DNA of 64,000 bases from Strongyloides papillosus (GCA_005656395.1 SRSI01000003.1:186001-250000), one strand, 5' to 3'. Positions 10,741 to 23,111 are shown, numbered from the stretch's first letter. The notes: generated by a model not told the origin, from the sequence alone. Program-made: numbers and translations.

Positions 10741-11844
10741 TTAGCAAAATCCACAAGTTAAAGGACAATTGGTCTTCATTAAAGATATATAAAGTGAATT
10801 TGTACACAAATAGCTTTTCGAGGAACAGTCAGAAGAAGAATCTTTGCATGTGCCGGTACTTGTACTTCCTGATGAAGATGATGATGAGCTAGATGATGAT
10901 GAGGTACAGTATCCACAAGATTTAGGACAATTTTGTTTCATTAAATCTTTATAAGTTGTGTTTGTACATAAATAGCTTTTTGAGGAACAGTCAGATAAAG
11001 CATCTGTACATGTGGTAGAACTTGTACCTCCTGATGATGATGAGCCGGATGACGACGAGGTACAGTATCCACAAGTTTTAGGACATCTTTGTTTCATTAA
11101 ATCTTTATAAATTGTATTGGTGCAGTATGCAATCATTGAAGTACAATCATTTGAACCACCAGTAACTTGATCTGTGCATCCGCTGGATGTAGAACCAGAT
11201 CCAGAGGAACCAGAAGGAGTTGTACAATATCCACAAGTCTTAGGGCATTTCTCTTTCATTAAATTAAGATACAAATTATTTGTACAATATGCAGCTAATG
11301 AAGCACAGTCATTACTTCCTCCAGTTACTTGATCTGCGCAAGTTGTAGAAGAGGATTTAGCTGTAGTTGTTGGTGCTTTTGTCGTTGTTCCTGTTGCCAC
11401 TGTTGTTGTTGTTCCCGTTGCCGCTGTTGTTGTTGTTCCTGATGCCGCTGTTGTTGTTGTTCCTGTTGCCACTGTTGTTGTTGTTGTTGTAGCAGCTATA
11501 CAAGTAAGAGTGTACAAATTACAAGTAGGGAGTGTTGGATCTGCTGTATTACATTCAGTATCGGTAAGACACTGTTGTGCAATTAAAGGACATACATTAA
11601 ATCCAGAATTACCATCAACATCTCCAGTCGTAGTAGCTGCGCAGGATCCAGCGGTACCTCCACAGTCTGCATCCGTGGTACAGACTTCAACACAGGCTTT
11701 GTTAACCCCATCAATGTCAATACACTTTTGTGTTGATGAAGTACAATCTGCCGCTGCTGTACAAGCTATAGTATCGGCACAATGAGCAATTTTCATTGAA
11801 GTAAAATAAAGGGTTGTTATAAGTAAAAGTTTTGTTGAAACCAT
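10741..11844 (-). CDS. Secreted protein with Cys-rich N-domain, Thr-rich linker and four ShKT domains
   Basis: Single exon, 367 aa. A signal peptide (residues 1-22, MVSTKLLLITTLYFTSMKIAH) precedes a Cys-rich domain (about 26-120), a mucin-like Thr/Ala/Gly repeat linker built on ATGTTTT units (about 122-175), and four ShKT domains to the C-terminus. Each ShKT unit shows the six-Cys pattern C...DC....YC....Y..LMK..CP.TCG.C; the first two share a TGGSNDC insert and Ser-rich spacers separate the units. ShKT domains occur widely in nematode secreted proteins (astacins, mucins, surface coat); no toxin role is implied. A TATA-like motif lies ~60 bp upstream. The Thr-rich linker suggests O-glycosylation and a role at a surface or in excretory/secretory product. 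No enzyme domain is present. Confidence 0.9.
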   Translation of the reverse strand: MVSTKLLLITTLYFTSMKIAHCADTIACTAAADCTSSTQKCIDIDGVNKACVEVCTTDADCGGTAGSCAATTTGDVDGNSGFNVCPLIAQQCLTDTECNTADPTLPTCNLYTLTCIAATTTTTTVATGTTTTAASGTTTTAATGTTTTVATGTTTKAPTTTAKSSSTTCADQVTGGSNDCASLAAYCTNNLYLNLMKEKCPKTCGYCTTPSGSSGSGSTSSGCTDQVTGGSNDCTSMIAYCTNTIYKDLMKQRCPKTCGYCTSSSSGSSSSGGTSSTTCTDALSDCSSKSYLCTNTTYKDLMKQNCPKSCGYCTSSSSSSSSSSSGSTSTGTCKDSSSDCSSKSYLCTNSLYISLMKTNCPLTCGFC

Positions 11845-12840
11845 ACTTATTATTTTTGTAAATATGAAATATGTGAAGTGATGTTCAATAAAAATTTTTC
11901 CTTTATATATATACTAGAAGAAAAAAGAAGGATTGTTACAAAATTTAATAAGAACATCTGAACAAATTTTTGACAAAATTTCTATTGTTAAGGCAGGTGA
12001 TTAAAGATAATGAAACTTATGGTAAAAATTTATGTTTTACAAGTTTAAATTTAGATTATCTGGCATAAAAACTTTTATTTGTTAACAAATACAATACAAT
12101 AAATATGTTTCTAACGTGATTGTAATTTCCTGTGTCTGCAAATTAGTATCTTGAATTTTAAACTAATTAAATATTTGTTCTTTAATAATATTCATATATA
12201 ATTACAAGCTTTTTTTTGCTTTTTTTAAAGCACATTTCTGCAGATTTTATTAGATAAATAGTTTTGATTTATTAGATAAATAATTTTGATGTTCGATCAT
12301 TTAATTTGAAAATGTGAAGTAAAATTTATAAACTAAAATATTAATTACTTCGAAAATCTACTGTAACCGAAATAAAAGCAATTTATATACTAACAACAAT
12401 TTATTTTCATATCACTTTTAAATTATCAAAAAAATATACATTCTTTAGGAGTCTTTTCTAAATGATTTTGGTATGTTCCTTTTTTTTGGTGTATAATGAA
12501 ATACTTTTAGATCAAAAATAATTTTTTTCAACAAAAGTAAAAATATTATTTAAATTTAATCATAAATAAAAAGCATAAATTGAATATCATTGTTTTAAAA
12601 AATTAGATAATTTCTTTTACAGTGTTTACGCCAATAAAATATTTACTACAAATTTAATTTTTCCATAGGATTTTAAAGATACCTTTAATATTAATAAGTA
12701 ATCTCTATCAAAAAATTTCGAATCATTAGTAGGATCAAAAATATTTTATAGTTTTTCTTATACTGTAGATACTAATGTTACCCAAATAGCAACGTTTTTT
12801 AGAATTATCCTACATACCATGATTGTGAATAAAGTGATAT
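11845..12840 (-). repeat. Duplicated upstream region of the Cys-rich gene pair (copy 2)
   Basis: This aligns with 6254-7102 (see copy 1). The conserved features are the TATA-like run close to the start, a TTAGATTATCT motif (about 12050-12060, an AGATAA on the gene strand) and the distal block ending ATAGCAACGTTTTTT. Similarity ends at about 12840. Confidence 0.8.
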
Positions 12841-13798
12841 TAAGATCTGTGGAGCCACCAGAGGGTATCTCCAGGATTCGTAAAAATGTAACGGTTGTGT
12901 GTAAAGTAAGGTTTCATTCAAGAAAGTGATCAAAGGTACAATTAATGTAATAGGGTAAAAAATAAAGATTGTAATTCTATCATAAGGAAAAAGAGACAAA
13001 ATACCCGTAAGGAATTAAAATAAGGTTGCTAAAGTAATCATATGTACTTAAAAGAGTGACATTACAATCACATACACATATATATTTCAAAATAACTTTA
13101 TTTCATTCATTTACAAGTCACCTAAAGATTTTGAAGTACGTAACCATATTATTTGATAACTCTTTGCTCCAAATATTTCCTGAATTTTATCATATAATTA
13201 ATTTATTGTTTATCGTGTAATTTGTTAATATTTTTGTATACTCATCTAACATTATATAATTTAATTGTAGAGAGTTAATATAAGTTAGCTAAATACATCT
13301 CAAGAATTAATACACTTGAGAATACACGTATTTAAATATAAGTAATATTTTTCATATTGTTAATTATTGTATCAATTTATTCCCCTATTAGGTGGCCACT
13401 AATATTTAAGTGTATAATAAAAGTTTTCATTTTTTATATATCATCCAACAAAAATAATATTTCGCTATAATGTGTTTAAAATATGAAACAACAAGAATGT
13501 TATATTTTCTTTAAAATCAATTAAACAAAATTTATTTTTTTTTTATTATTTTGAAATACATGCAATTGTTAAAATGCTTATTTTAATTTTTAGTATATCT
13601 TCTTGGAAACTTTCTTATGTTAGATAATATCCCACATTTTTAAACTGTAACAATTATGTTTGTTAAACGGATAATAAAAAATTATCATTATCTTAATTGC
13701 ATTGAATATCAACAATTTTTACACTTTCTAACAAAACAATGAAACAGTATAAAAATGCGACAATTCTATACCAAGACATCACTTTTCTGATCATCAAC
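12841..13798. other. Intergenic DNA upstream of the cbd-1-like gene
   Basis: About 12845-13030 is less AT-rich than its surroundings and starts exactly where similarity between the duplicated ShKT upstream regions ends, so it may be an insertion; no terminal repeats are clear. The rest is AT-rich and should include the promoter of the chitin-binding protein gene. Confidence 0.4.
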
Positions 13799-16700
13799 AT
13801 GAGATTGTGGAGATCAGTTACTACCTTCCTTATTTCTTTTGCTATTCTCAACGTAGCTGTGGCTAGGACAAGCCAAAATAACAAACATGATTCTTCCGAT
13901 GACTTCGAACATAGAAGATTAAGAGACTCTACTACTGCTACACCAACACGTCCTCAAAATTTCTACAGAGAAAATAAAGAAAGACAAGCTCTTAAATGCG
14001 CTCAACTTGGAGATGGAAACTACGTTTTTGGATGTTCTGAAAGATTCTGGACTTGCCGTGGAAACATTGGATTTTTAATGCACTGTCCAGCTGGCCTCTA
14101 CTTTAACCCTCTTCGTAATCAATGTCAATATATTCAAAATGTTGACCTTTGTCAAAATGCTCATCTTAGAGATTCACTTGTACCACAAAAAGCCGTTGAT
14201 GAATTTAGTTGTAAAGATAAAGATGATGGTTTCTATACAAAAGGATATTGTGACGGAAATTACATTAGATGTGTCGATAGAGTTTTATATAATCATCATT
14301 GTCCAGCTGATCTTGAATTTGATGATAAAAAAATTGCCTGTGTTGAACGTAAAGATGTACAACATTGTCGTACTGTTAGAAGAATGAGTTTCAATGCTCA
14401 TCAAAAGAAAAATAGATCACCATGCAATGGAGATGAATGCTCAAAAGATAGTGATGAAGAAGTTAATTGTTCTATTCTTCCTGACGGAACTTACCCACCA
14501 ACTGGTTCATTATGCAAAAACTTTTTCTACAAATGTACATCTGGGCAATCAACTTTCATGAAATGTCCAAAAGGTCTTTATTATTCAACAGAAACACAAC
14601 AATGTGATTTCATGGAAAATATCAATGAATGTGAATTTGTCTTTAGTGGAGCAGTTAAAGTTAAGAAAACGACAATTAAACATTTCACTGTCAAACCACA
14701 CCCAATTCCACCAGCTAAAACTATGAGTTGTGCAGGAAAAGCCGATGGTTTCTACACTGAAAATCCATGTACACCTGTCTATTTCCAATGCTCATCTGAA
14801 TTTTCATTTGGACAAGTTTGCCCTTCAGGTTTTGTATTTGATATTCCATCAAAAACATGTGTTGCTTTCGATAAATGTCGCAAAATGAAAATGCCAAAAC
14901 CAGAAGCTATGCCTACATTTAAACCAACAAATGTCCCAGTTTACACTACAACACAATCAACTCATCCAGTACCTCAAACAACTACTGCACCTGCTCAATC
15001 ATCACCAGTTGACAATTTCTGTGTTAATAAAGCCGATGGAACTTACCCACTTGGATGTAGCGATGAATATTATGTATGTAATTATGGACAAGCATACAAA
15101 ATGAAATGTGCTGGAAGTACTGTATTTGATGTTGAAACTAACTCTTGTGCTGCCCGTACACATGTTACTGATTGCGGAGGATCAAAACCAGTTACTGAAA
15201 TGCCTACCCAAGGTCCTGTTGTTACTAAAGATACATTCTGTGAAGGAAAAAATGACGGAGCTTATGCAACTGGTTGTACTAATGAATATTATGTATGTAA
15301 TGGAGGATATGCTTTCAAAAATACCTGTCCACCAGGATTAGTTTACTCTGTTGAAAATCAAGCTTGCCTTTACAAGGAAAATGTTTTAGCATGTGGTGGT
15401 TCATCAACACAAAAAATTGAAACAACACCTGCTCCAACAGTCCAATTCGATCCATTCTGTAGTGGAAAAACTGATGGTTACTATTCAGAACAATGTTCAG
15501 ATGTCTTTTATCATTGTTTGGGCGGTTTTGCTAACAAACAAAGATGTCCAATTGGATTATTCTTTGATCTTGAATATGAGCAATGTAACCATAAAGAAGA
15601 AATTACTGCTTGTGGAGGAAGTAAATCACCAGCAACAACAACAGCAACAACTCCAAGACCAACACCAACAGAACAAGCTGATACATTCTGCTCTGGAAAA
15701 CCTGATGGATACTATGCTAAAGGATGCAGCAGTGAATATTACGTCTGTACCGGAGGATATACCTTCAAAATGTATTGTGTTGATGGAACATTCTATGACC
15801 AAACTGAAAACAGATGCTTTGTTAAAGAAGAATGCCCAGCTTGTGGAGGTAAATTACCACAACCAACACCTAAAAAACCAAATGAAGTTTTACCTGTTGA
15901 TACTTTCTGTTCTGGTAAAGAAAATGGATATTATTCTGACAAATGTTCTACTACTTTCTACATTTGTGAAAATGGATCTGGAGAGAAACAAACATGCCCA
16001 CCAGGATTATTCTTTGATGTCGATTTTAATATGTGTGATTTGAAAGATCAAATTACTGCTTGTGGAGGTCAAAAAACTACACCACCACCATTAGTTACAG
16101 TTACATATCCACCTGTTGTAGTTGATACCTTCTGCCAAGGAAAAGCTGATGGATACTATGCTCAAGGATGTGCCCAAGAATATTATGCATGCGTTAGTGA
16201 AGTTGCTCATAAAATGTACTGTCAAGATGGTTTCTTCTATGATTCTAAAGAAGATGAATGTCTTCCAAAGGATGAAGCTTCAACTTGTGGAGGAACCAAA
16301 AAAGTTTACGAGGTTGTTCCTGACCAATCTACTTCTCCTGATCATGGTGTTATTGATACATTTTGTGCTGATAAGGCTGATGGATTCTACGACTTCCAAT
16401 GTTCACCTGACTACTACAATTGTCTCAGTGGTTTTGGAACAAAACAAACCTGTCCAAGTGGAACTAAATTCGATATTCAAAATCAAGAATGTAACTTCCC
16501 AACTGAAATTGTTGCATGTGGTGGATCACCAAGTCCAAAAGTTGAACAACCAGTATTTGCCCCAATTGAAGTTAACCCATTCTGTGTTGGTAAAGAAAAT
16601 GGATACTATTCTCTTGAATGTTCAGGAAAATATTATTCATGTCTTGATGAAATTGCCGTTCAAATGAACTGCCCAGCTGGACTTGTTTATGATGACAAAT

Positions 16701-18304
16701 TCCAACAATGTTTGACTCCAGAAGAAGCCCCAGCATGTGGAGGAGCTGGACCAACTGAATTTACCCCATTACCAACTATGCCTTCTGATGTTGGTGTTGT
16801 TGATACCTTCTGTAAAGGAAAAACCGATGGATATTATGGTGATGAATGTAGTAACTGGTTCTACAACTGTAATAACCAATATGGAAATAAGGTTTTATGT
16901 CCATCTGGTCTCATGTTTGATAAAACTACAAATGCTTGTGAAGTTAAGAAATATGCTGTTTCATGTGGAGGACAACCAAGACCAAAACCAACAGTTTACA
17001 CAATGAAAGAAAAATTACCAGATGATCCATTCTGCGTTGGAAAAGGAAACGGTTATTATGCTAATGGATGTTCAAATATGTACTATGGATGTAATAATGG
17101 AGTTACACAAAAAATGTACTGCCCCATGGAAACATTCTTTGATGATGAAATTAACAAATGTTCACTTAGAGATGAGGTTCCAGCATGTGGAGGTACACGT
17201 CCATCACAAGTTGCTGACAATATTGTAGCTCTTCTCCAACCAAGTGCTTATTGTGAAGGAAAACCAAGTGGAAGATATGCTGAAGGTTGTCAATCATATT
17301 TCATTGTTTGTAATGGACCATATGCTGAAAGAATCGACTGCCCAGCAGGACTTTATTATGATAAAGAAAATGAACAATGTGACGCTAGAGCTTCTATTGC
17401 TGCTTGTGGTGGTGTTACCCCAACTAAACAGTAAGTTTTTCCACTATAGTTTAGCATTATTCAATTATTACCTTTTAGAATTGTTGTTAGTCCACGTCCA
17501 GTTGTAAAGAATGTTTGTGATAATAAAGCTGATGGAATTTATTGTAAAGGATGTGCTCGTGAATGCATGAAATGTCAATCTGGACAAGCTGTTAAATTTA
17601 CATGTGCTGAGGGACTTTATTATGATGAGGAAACTAAATCATGTACTACTAAAGACACTATCCCAGTATGTGGAGGAACAAGACCAAAAGCTACAGCTGC
17701 ACCAGTTAAACCAACCGAATCATCACAATCATTAGATGTTGTTCATGGAAAACCTTGTGACATGAAGAAATGGTCTAAACCACTTGGACAAGCCTGTGGA
17801 TTTGAATTCTATGCTTGTCACGATACAAAAGTTATTAGACTTCTCTGCCCACAAAACCAAAAATTCGACCAAAATCTTGGAAGATGTAGAATGAGACACC
17901 ACTACCCATTGTGCTGGCAATCAAAACCAAAACTTCGTGACTACAATGATAACCACAAACCACAAAACCATGGAGCAGATGAACAAAAATATACTAAAAA
18001 TGACAAACTTTCACAAGATAGCTTCAAATCAATGACACAATTCATCAAAACAACTGACGAAAAGGAGAAGAAATATGTCATTGATGTATTAAATGATACC
18101 AAGACACCATTCGTTCATGAACACAAGACCCGTTTCTGTGCCAATGTAAACAATGGAATTTACCACAAAAATTGTAGCCCATACTATATCGTTTGTTCTG
18201 CCAGCAAAAGAAATTACTTCAGTTCCTGTCCTGATGGTCAATACTGGAGTGGAAAATCATTCTCTTGCGAACCAAAAGAACAAATGAAAGAATGTGTCTT
18301 TTAA
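13799..18304 (+). CDS. cbd-1: Eggshell chitin-binding protein with 18 peritrophin-A (CBM14) domains, CBD-1-like
   Basis: Two exons, 13799-17430 and 17479-18304, around a 48-bp intron (GTAAGT...TTTTAG) that splits a Gln codon; the product is 1485 aa. The ATG at 13799 is chosen because it opens directly on a signal peptide (MRLWRSVTTFLISFAI...); an in-frame ATG 60 bp upstream would add 20 residues. I count 18 CBM14 units, 15 in exon 1 and 3 in exon 2, each about 50 residues with the pattern C.GK.DGYY...C...YY.C..G....C..G..FD.....C......C. Pro/Thr-rich linkers join them. C. elegans CBD-1 is an eggshell vitelline-layer protein that binds chitin and permits layer assembly; its domain count is lower. 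Unit 17 lacks the DG-Y core and is the most divergent. The family is certain, and orthology to cbd-1 is likely from the architecture. Confidence 0.9.
17431..17478 (+). other. Intron of the cbd-1-like gene
   Basis: GTAAGT donor and TTTTAG acceptor, 48 bp. Reading through gives a stop at 17432-17434; splicing restores the frame into CBM14 unit 16 (…VVKNVCDNKADGIYCKGC). Confidence 0.9.
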
Positions 18305-19020
18305 ATATCTTATAATTTCATTATATAAAGAGCTTGTCTTTTTAGCGATTTTATAAAAATAAAATTTTTAAAAATAATATCTTTTTTTTTTTAATTTTTA
18401 CAAATATTATCAACTCAAGTTAAAAAATTATATAGATTCTATATATTTTTTACCTGACATTTTATATAAAATTTAATAATTGAAATAAATTATTTATTAT
18501 TGATAAAGATTAATAATTCATATTTCTTACCGAGAAGTCTTTTGCCACTTATGTAATTTTATTACAAAGTGTTTTATTAAACTTTTTATTGATAAATAAC
18601 CAATTATGGTTGAAAAAAATAGTTTGATTAATCATGAATTTGGCATATGAGTTGAAATGTGAAATAATTTTATAACAATGTTTATTTTAATTCTAATGAA
18701 ATTTAAAAATAATCAAGTAAACGTTTTATTTTCAAATAATTTTAACAATTTTATGGTAAAGAAAGTCAGAATTTTATATACAAATTATATGTCCCCTAAT
18801 TATTGCATATTTAACGCTCAAACATCTTAAAATTTTATTCCACTTTCAAAAATGTCTTTTATTTGCTTTTTCTTTTATTATGCAAAATTTGATTTAATAT
18901 GTAAAACAAATAATTTTTCAATTAAAGTGTTAAAAAAATGTTGTTTTCTTTATAAAGACCTTTTTAAAACCGTAGAAATATATATTTGTTAAAAAGTGAA
19001 TTAATTAATATGTGTCAAAT
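18305..19020. other. AT-rich intergenic DNA
   Basis: This is the 3' flank of the cbd-1-like gene, with an AATAAA-like signal near 18357. No other feature is seen. Confidence 0.5.
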
Positions 19021-19785
19021 TAAAATACGTTTTGTGAGTCAATCAGACACTGAAGGTACAACTAAAAATCACCCCCATTTTTATTTCATTAATAAAAAGA
19101 GCACCTAAAATAATGTATGTTGGCAGATTTATTCAGTCTTAACTTTTAAGATACAGGAGCTTTAGTGAGTCAAAATAAAAAAATCAAATTTTACAAGTTT
19201 TCAGAAAATAGATTTTTTTAAAACCGTGGTGTTAACAACACCTTATAAATAATGATGAGTAACTTAAAAACTTTATTTAAAAGAACTAATGCTACAATAA
19301 AGACATGTTACATATATAATAGTTATTATTATGTCAAACATGATGTTTGACGCAGCAAAAACAAATAATTTTTCTAGGGGTAATTTTTTGTAAAAAAACG
19401 AATGAACATAGTGAGAACATGCGCTTTCTTGATTTTTATAATCAAAAAATGAAAAAACTAGAAAAAATCTCAAAAAAACAATAAAGACGTAAATTTACGA
19501 AACCGAAGGTATGATCATTCTTTCTTTTTTATAAAAACTTACCCCTGATACCTTAATGTTTGTAAAAAAAATTTATTTTCCGGAAACCTATTAAAAACGA
19601 TTTTTCAAACTTTGACTCACTACATCTTCTGTATCTTAAAGGTTAAGACCGAATAAATCTGCCAACATACATTATTTTAGTTGCTCTTTTTATTAATGAA
19701 ATAAAAATTGGGAGGAGGGTTACAAATTTGTGTTGTATTAAATTTTGTAAAAATGTTCCACTGACTCACAAAACTGGTTTTAAGT
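19021..19785. mobile_element. Fold-back (long terminal inverted repeat) element, MITE-like
   Basis: A left arm at about 19021-19260 and a right arm at about 19545-19785 are inverse complements over ~220-240 bp with scattered mismatches. For example, TTTTGTGAGTC at 19030 is matched by GACTCACAAAA at 19763, and ATAATGTATGTTGGCAGATT is shared inverted in both arms. Within each arm GTGAGTCA occurs twice. The ~285 bp between the arms has no coding sequence. No clear target duplication was found. It is a non-autonomous fold-back element or an old MITE of unassigned superfamily. Confidence 0.8.
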
Positions 19786-20172
19786 AAAAAGTTCATTTAG
19801 CAATTTATATTTTTTTTATGAAACATCAGATACTTTATTATACTATGACATAAAAATTATTAGAAAAATGAAAGAGAACTTGAATTTAACACTTCTTTAG
19901 ATGTAAATTTTTATTTATTATTATTAATACATTAAAATATAAGTTTTGCTGAGTAATTCAATGATACACTAGTTGTTTAAGTTAGAATCCAATAATTCCA
20001 GCAAAGCTATTTTCAACGACATCTAAAGTTCAAACAAACAAATATTGAGATAAAATTTTCTAAAAGATATTAAATTATAAAAAAATGTCATTTTTATAAA
20101 TAATAGCTGATTATTTTAAACATAATTTTTCATATCATTTATTAATACATCATGCACTGTAAAATTAGCTTC
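19786..20172. other. Intergenic DNA upstream of the S28 peptidase
   Basis: AT-rich, with no gene; it leads into the GATA-type promoter motif. Confidence 0.5.
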
Positions 20173-20188
20173 TGATAACAGGTTATCA
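20173..20188 (+). promoter_or_regulatory. Inverted pair of TGATAA motifs upstream of the S28 peptidase
   Basis: The sequence TGATAACAGGTTATCA consists of two TGATAAC half sites facing each other across 2 bp, 55 bp before the start codon. TGATAA is the core bound by ELT-2-type GATA factors in nematode intestine genes. Function is inferred from position and motif. Confidence 0.55.
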
Positions 20189-20242
20189 AACAATATAAAA
20201 TTTGAAGATTATGACAGTAATTTTAATGTTATACTTATTACC

Positions 20243-21775
20243 ATGATAAGAAGTAAGTTTATTCAGATTTTAGTAATTTTCTTTGCCGTCCTCCTATTGT
20301 TGGTTTCAGCAACACCATTTGGTAGAAAGAAGCCATTCAATAGAAAGAGGATTTTAATTAATGGTAGACCATGGCACGGAATGAAACCTCTCCTTAATCT
20401 GGCTGAGGAAGATTATCCTGGAAAAGGTAATGCAGAAGAATTTCATTTTATAAATAAGATAAATCATTTTGACACTTCAAATACTGAATACTATAAACAA
20501 CGTTATTGGTATAACGACAAATTTTACGTAAACGGTGGTCCAGTCTTCTTGATGTTAGGAGGAGAGTCTGCAGAAAGTGCTACCTGGGTTGAAAGAGAAG
20601 ATTTCGAATGGATATCATTAGCCAAAGAACATAATGCCATGTTATTCTTACTCGAGCATAGATATTATGGTAAAAGTAGACCAACAAAGGATATGTCAAC
20701 ACAAAACATGCAATATCTTTCTTCAAGACAGGCTATTGAAGATGCTGCTGCTTTCATAAAGGGAATGAATGAATTATTTGATTTTACTAATCAAACTAGG
20801 TGGGTTCTCTTTGGTGGTAGTTATTCTGGAGCACTCGCAGCCTGGGCTAGGCAGGTTCACCCAGAGCTTATTTTTGCAGCTGTTGGATCCTCAGGACCCG
20901 TCCAAGCCGAGGTCGACTTCTACCAGTACCTTGACGTTGTTAAGAACAGTCTATCAACGTACTCACCCCAATGTTCTAATGATTTGGAGAAAGGATTAAA
21001 AGAATTGGAGACTCTTGTTAAAACAACAGATGGGGAGAGAAATATTACCAGTCTTTTCAATCTTTGTACTCATTGGAGTAAATTATCAAGTGAAGACAAA
21101 GAATACTTTTGGTTATCTATTATCGGATCTTACATGGGAATTGTTCAATATTCTGGTGATAATACTGGTGACTTTAGAACTACTGCTAACATTCCAACTC
21201 TTTGTAGCTATCATATGGATTTAAAGCAAACACCAATACAACATATTGTAAATGTATTCAATAATTATGGAGATAATCTTTTTGGTTGTTTAGATGTCAG
21301 TTACAAAGAATATATTGACTACTTAAAAAGTACTTCTTTTGATGATTTGTCAGCTAGTGATAGATCATGGACCTACCAAACATGTACAGAATTTGGATAT
21401 TACCAAAGTACTGATTATGATGCTGGAGATTTTTGGGGTAGAGTACTTGATGCTAATTGGTATGTCAGACAATGTACGGATATCTTTGGACGATCAATTA
21501 ATAATAAAACTGTATACTTATCAGTAGATAGCACTAATAGTTTCTATGGTGGTGCTAAAGGTTTCAAAGGAACTAATGTTATTCTTCCTAATGGTTTAGT
21601 TGATCCATGGCATGCTCTTGGGGTATTAAATAGAACCAATGAAAGAAACTATCCTGTCATTATTGAAGGAACTGCCCACTGTGCTGATATGTATCCATCA
21701 TCATCTGAAGATTTACCAAGTTTAACTAAAGCTAGAAAAATCATTAGAGATACTTTAGCACGAATACTTGCTTAA
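20243..21775 (+). CDS. S28 family serine carboxypeptidase, full length (PRSS16/PCP-like)
   Basis: Intronless, 510 aa, the usual length of the family. A hydrophobic signal segment (residues 5-24) is followed by a basic pro-like stretch. The S28 landmarks are present in order: GGPVFLMLGGESAE (~97-110), LEHRYYGKSRP (~136-146), the nucleophile in GGSYSG (Ser193), Asp454 in GLVDPWHALG and His479 in EGTAHCADM, so the catalytic triad is complete. Several N-x-S/T sites are seen. The likely role is secreted or lysosomal peptide degradation, probably in the gut. The last ~210 codons and ~70 bp of 3' flank are nearly identical to the copy at 1-710, about 20 kb away. The exact substrate (post-proline or otherwise) cannot be told from sequence. 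Confidence 0.95.
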   Translation: MIRSKFIQILVIFFAVLLLLVSATPFGRKKPFNRKRILINGRPWHGMKPLLNLAEEDYPGKGNAEEFHFINKINHFDTSNTEYYKQRYWYNDKFYVNGGPVFLMLGGESAESATWVEREDFEWISLAKEHNAMLFLLEHRYYGKSRPTKDMSTQNMQYLSSRQAIEDAAAFIKGMNELFDFTNQTRWVLFGGSYSGALAAWARQVHPELIFAAVGSSGPVQAEVDFYQYLDVVKNSLSTYSPQCSNDLEKGLKELETLVKTTDGERNITSLFNLCTHWSKLSSEDKEYFWLSIIGSYMGIVQYSGDNTGDFRTTANIPTLCSYHMDLKQTPIQHIVNVFNNYGDNLFGCLDVSYKEYIDYLKSTSFDDLSASDRSWTYQTCTEFGYYQSTDYDAGDFWGRVLDANWYVRQCTDIFGRSINNKTVYLSVDSTNSFYGGAKGFKGTNVILPNGLVDPWHALGVLNRTNERNYPVIIEGTAHCADMYPSSSEDLPSLTKARKIIRDTLARILA

Positions 21776-23111
21776 TTTTTAGAATTTTTCTCTTTTAAAA
21801 TATAAAATATATGCTTCATTGTTCCCGGTGTAGCTATCGGATATTAGTTTACATTATAAATAAATATATATATATATGTGTATAGGAATACATTTATTAT
21901 ACTACCTTAAATATGGACATTAATTTAGAAAAAGAGATTATAACAACTACTAAAATTAAAGTGAACAATATTTATAAAGTTGTTGAGTTTGCTCCTTCTA
22001 ACAGGAGGTGACTTTGTTATTTTCTTTTTGATATAACTGCTTTTTTTAATAACAATATTTTATTTCATTATCAGCGAAAAAATATTTATAGTTAAAAATA
22101 TACAAGGAGAATAAAGAAAACAAAAATACAGTATTACTAGTGTTTTAATACATAATAAATTATTTTGAAAATCAAAGTTTCATTTGCTGTAATTTTAAAA
22201 CACAATATTAATTTACCTAAAATAAGTAAATTAAAAATAAAAGAATTGTTACAAAAATTTTGTTTTGTGATTATTTTACATACAAATTCATTTTAATTAT
22301 GAATTTTATACAAAGAATTAAAATAATAATTCTTAATTTAGACTATTGAAGACTTAAATTTTGAATTAAAGAAAAGTTACAAACTATAAGGCACATGATT
22401 TTCTATCTTTTTAAATAATTCAATTTTATGTACAGTATTTCATAGTAATTCCAACAAATGTTATACTATTTATTTGTCGGGTCTTTTATCTGCTAAAAAT
22501 GACTAATTTGAGGTAAAAATTACTATAAATCATAATCATTCGCAAATCGGTCGTTTTGTACTTTGATCTCAATCATTTAAAAAAGTCCATAGTAATAAAA
22601 TGAGAGAAAAATGCTTGTAGACTAACTTTTTTATACACAGTAAAAAATTCTCTTACTTAAAGATTACTGTCACTTATTTTAAACATAATTTAAAATTTAA
22701 TTACTTTTTGTCATTAATTGCTAACTTCTTTGTTATTATTGAAAGGTAGATATAAGAAAAATGAATGATAAATTTAAAATAAATAGTAATTTAAAAGAAT
22801 TTTTAAGCTGAGCCTCTTATTTTTAATTACATATCTAATTTTTTTACAAGATTATATATTAATTTATGATTTATTCTATCACCATTTTTATCATACAATT
22901 AATAATAAATATTTTTAAAACTATTTGCAATTTATGAATACGCTTAGTAATACTTCTTAAAAAAATCTTGTAAGGTTGAAAGTAACAAAGATCAAGGTAC
23001 AAAACGGTCGATTCGTGAATATTTATGGAGTTAAATATTATATAAAAAGTAATTTTTGACATATTGAGCTAATATATAAATCCTAAGTAAATAGAAGATA
23101 ATTTTTATAAC
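21776..23111. other. AT-rich intergenic DNA
   Basis: No gene is supported. The first ~70 bp duplicate 639-710. Confidence 0.5.

Noticed and set aside
12805..12999. 64-codon minus-strand frame near the end of the duplicated ShKT upstream region
   Set aside because: No homology or domain; probably part of an inserted noncoding segment.
15393..17507. Several long + strand frames inside the chitin-binding gene
   Set aside because: Out-of-frame shadows caused by repeated domain codons; no signal or family features.
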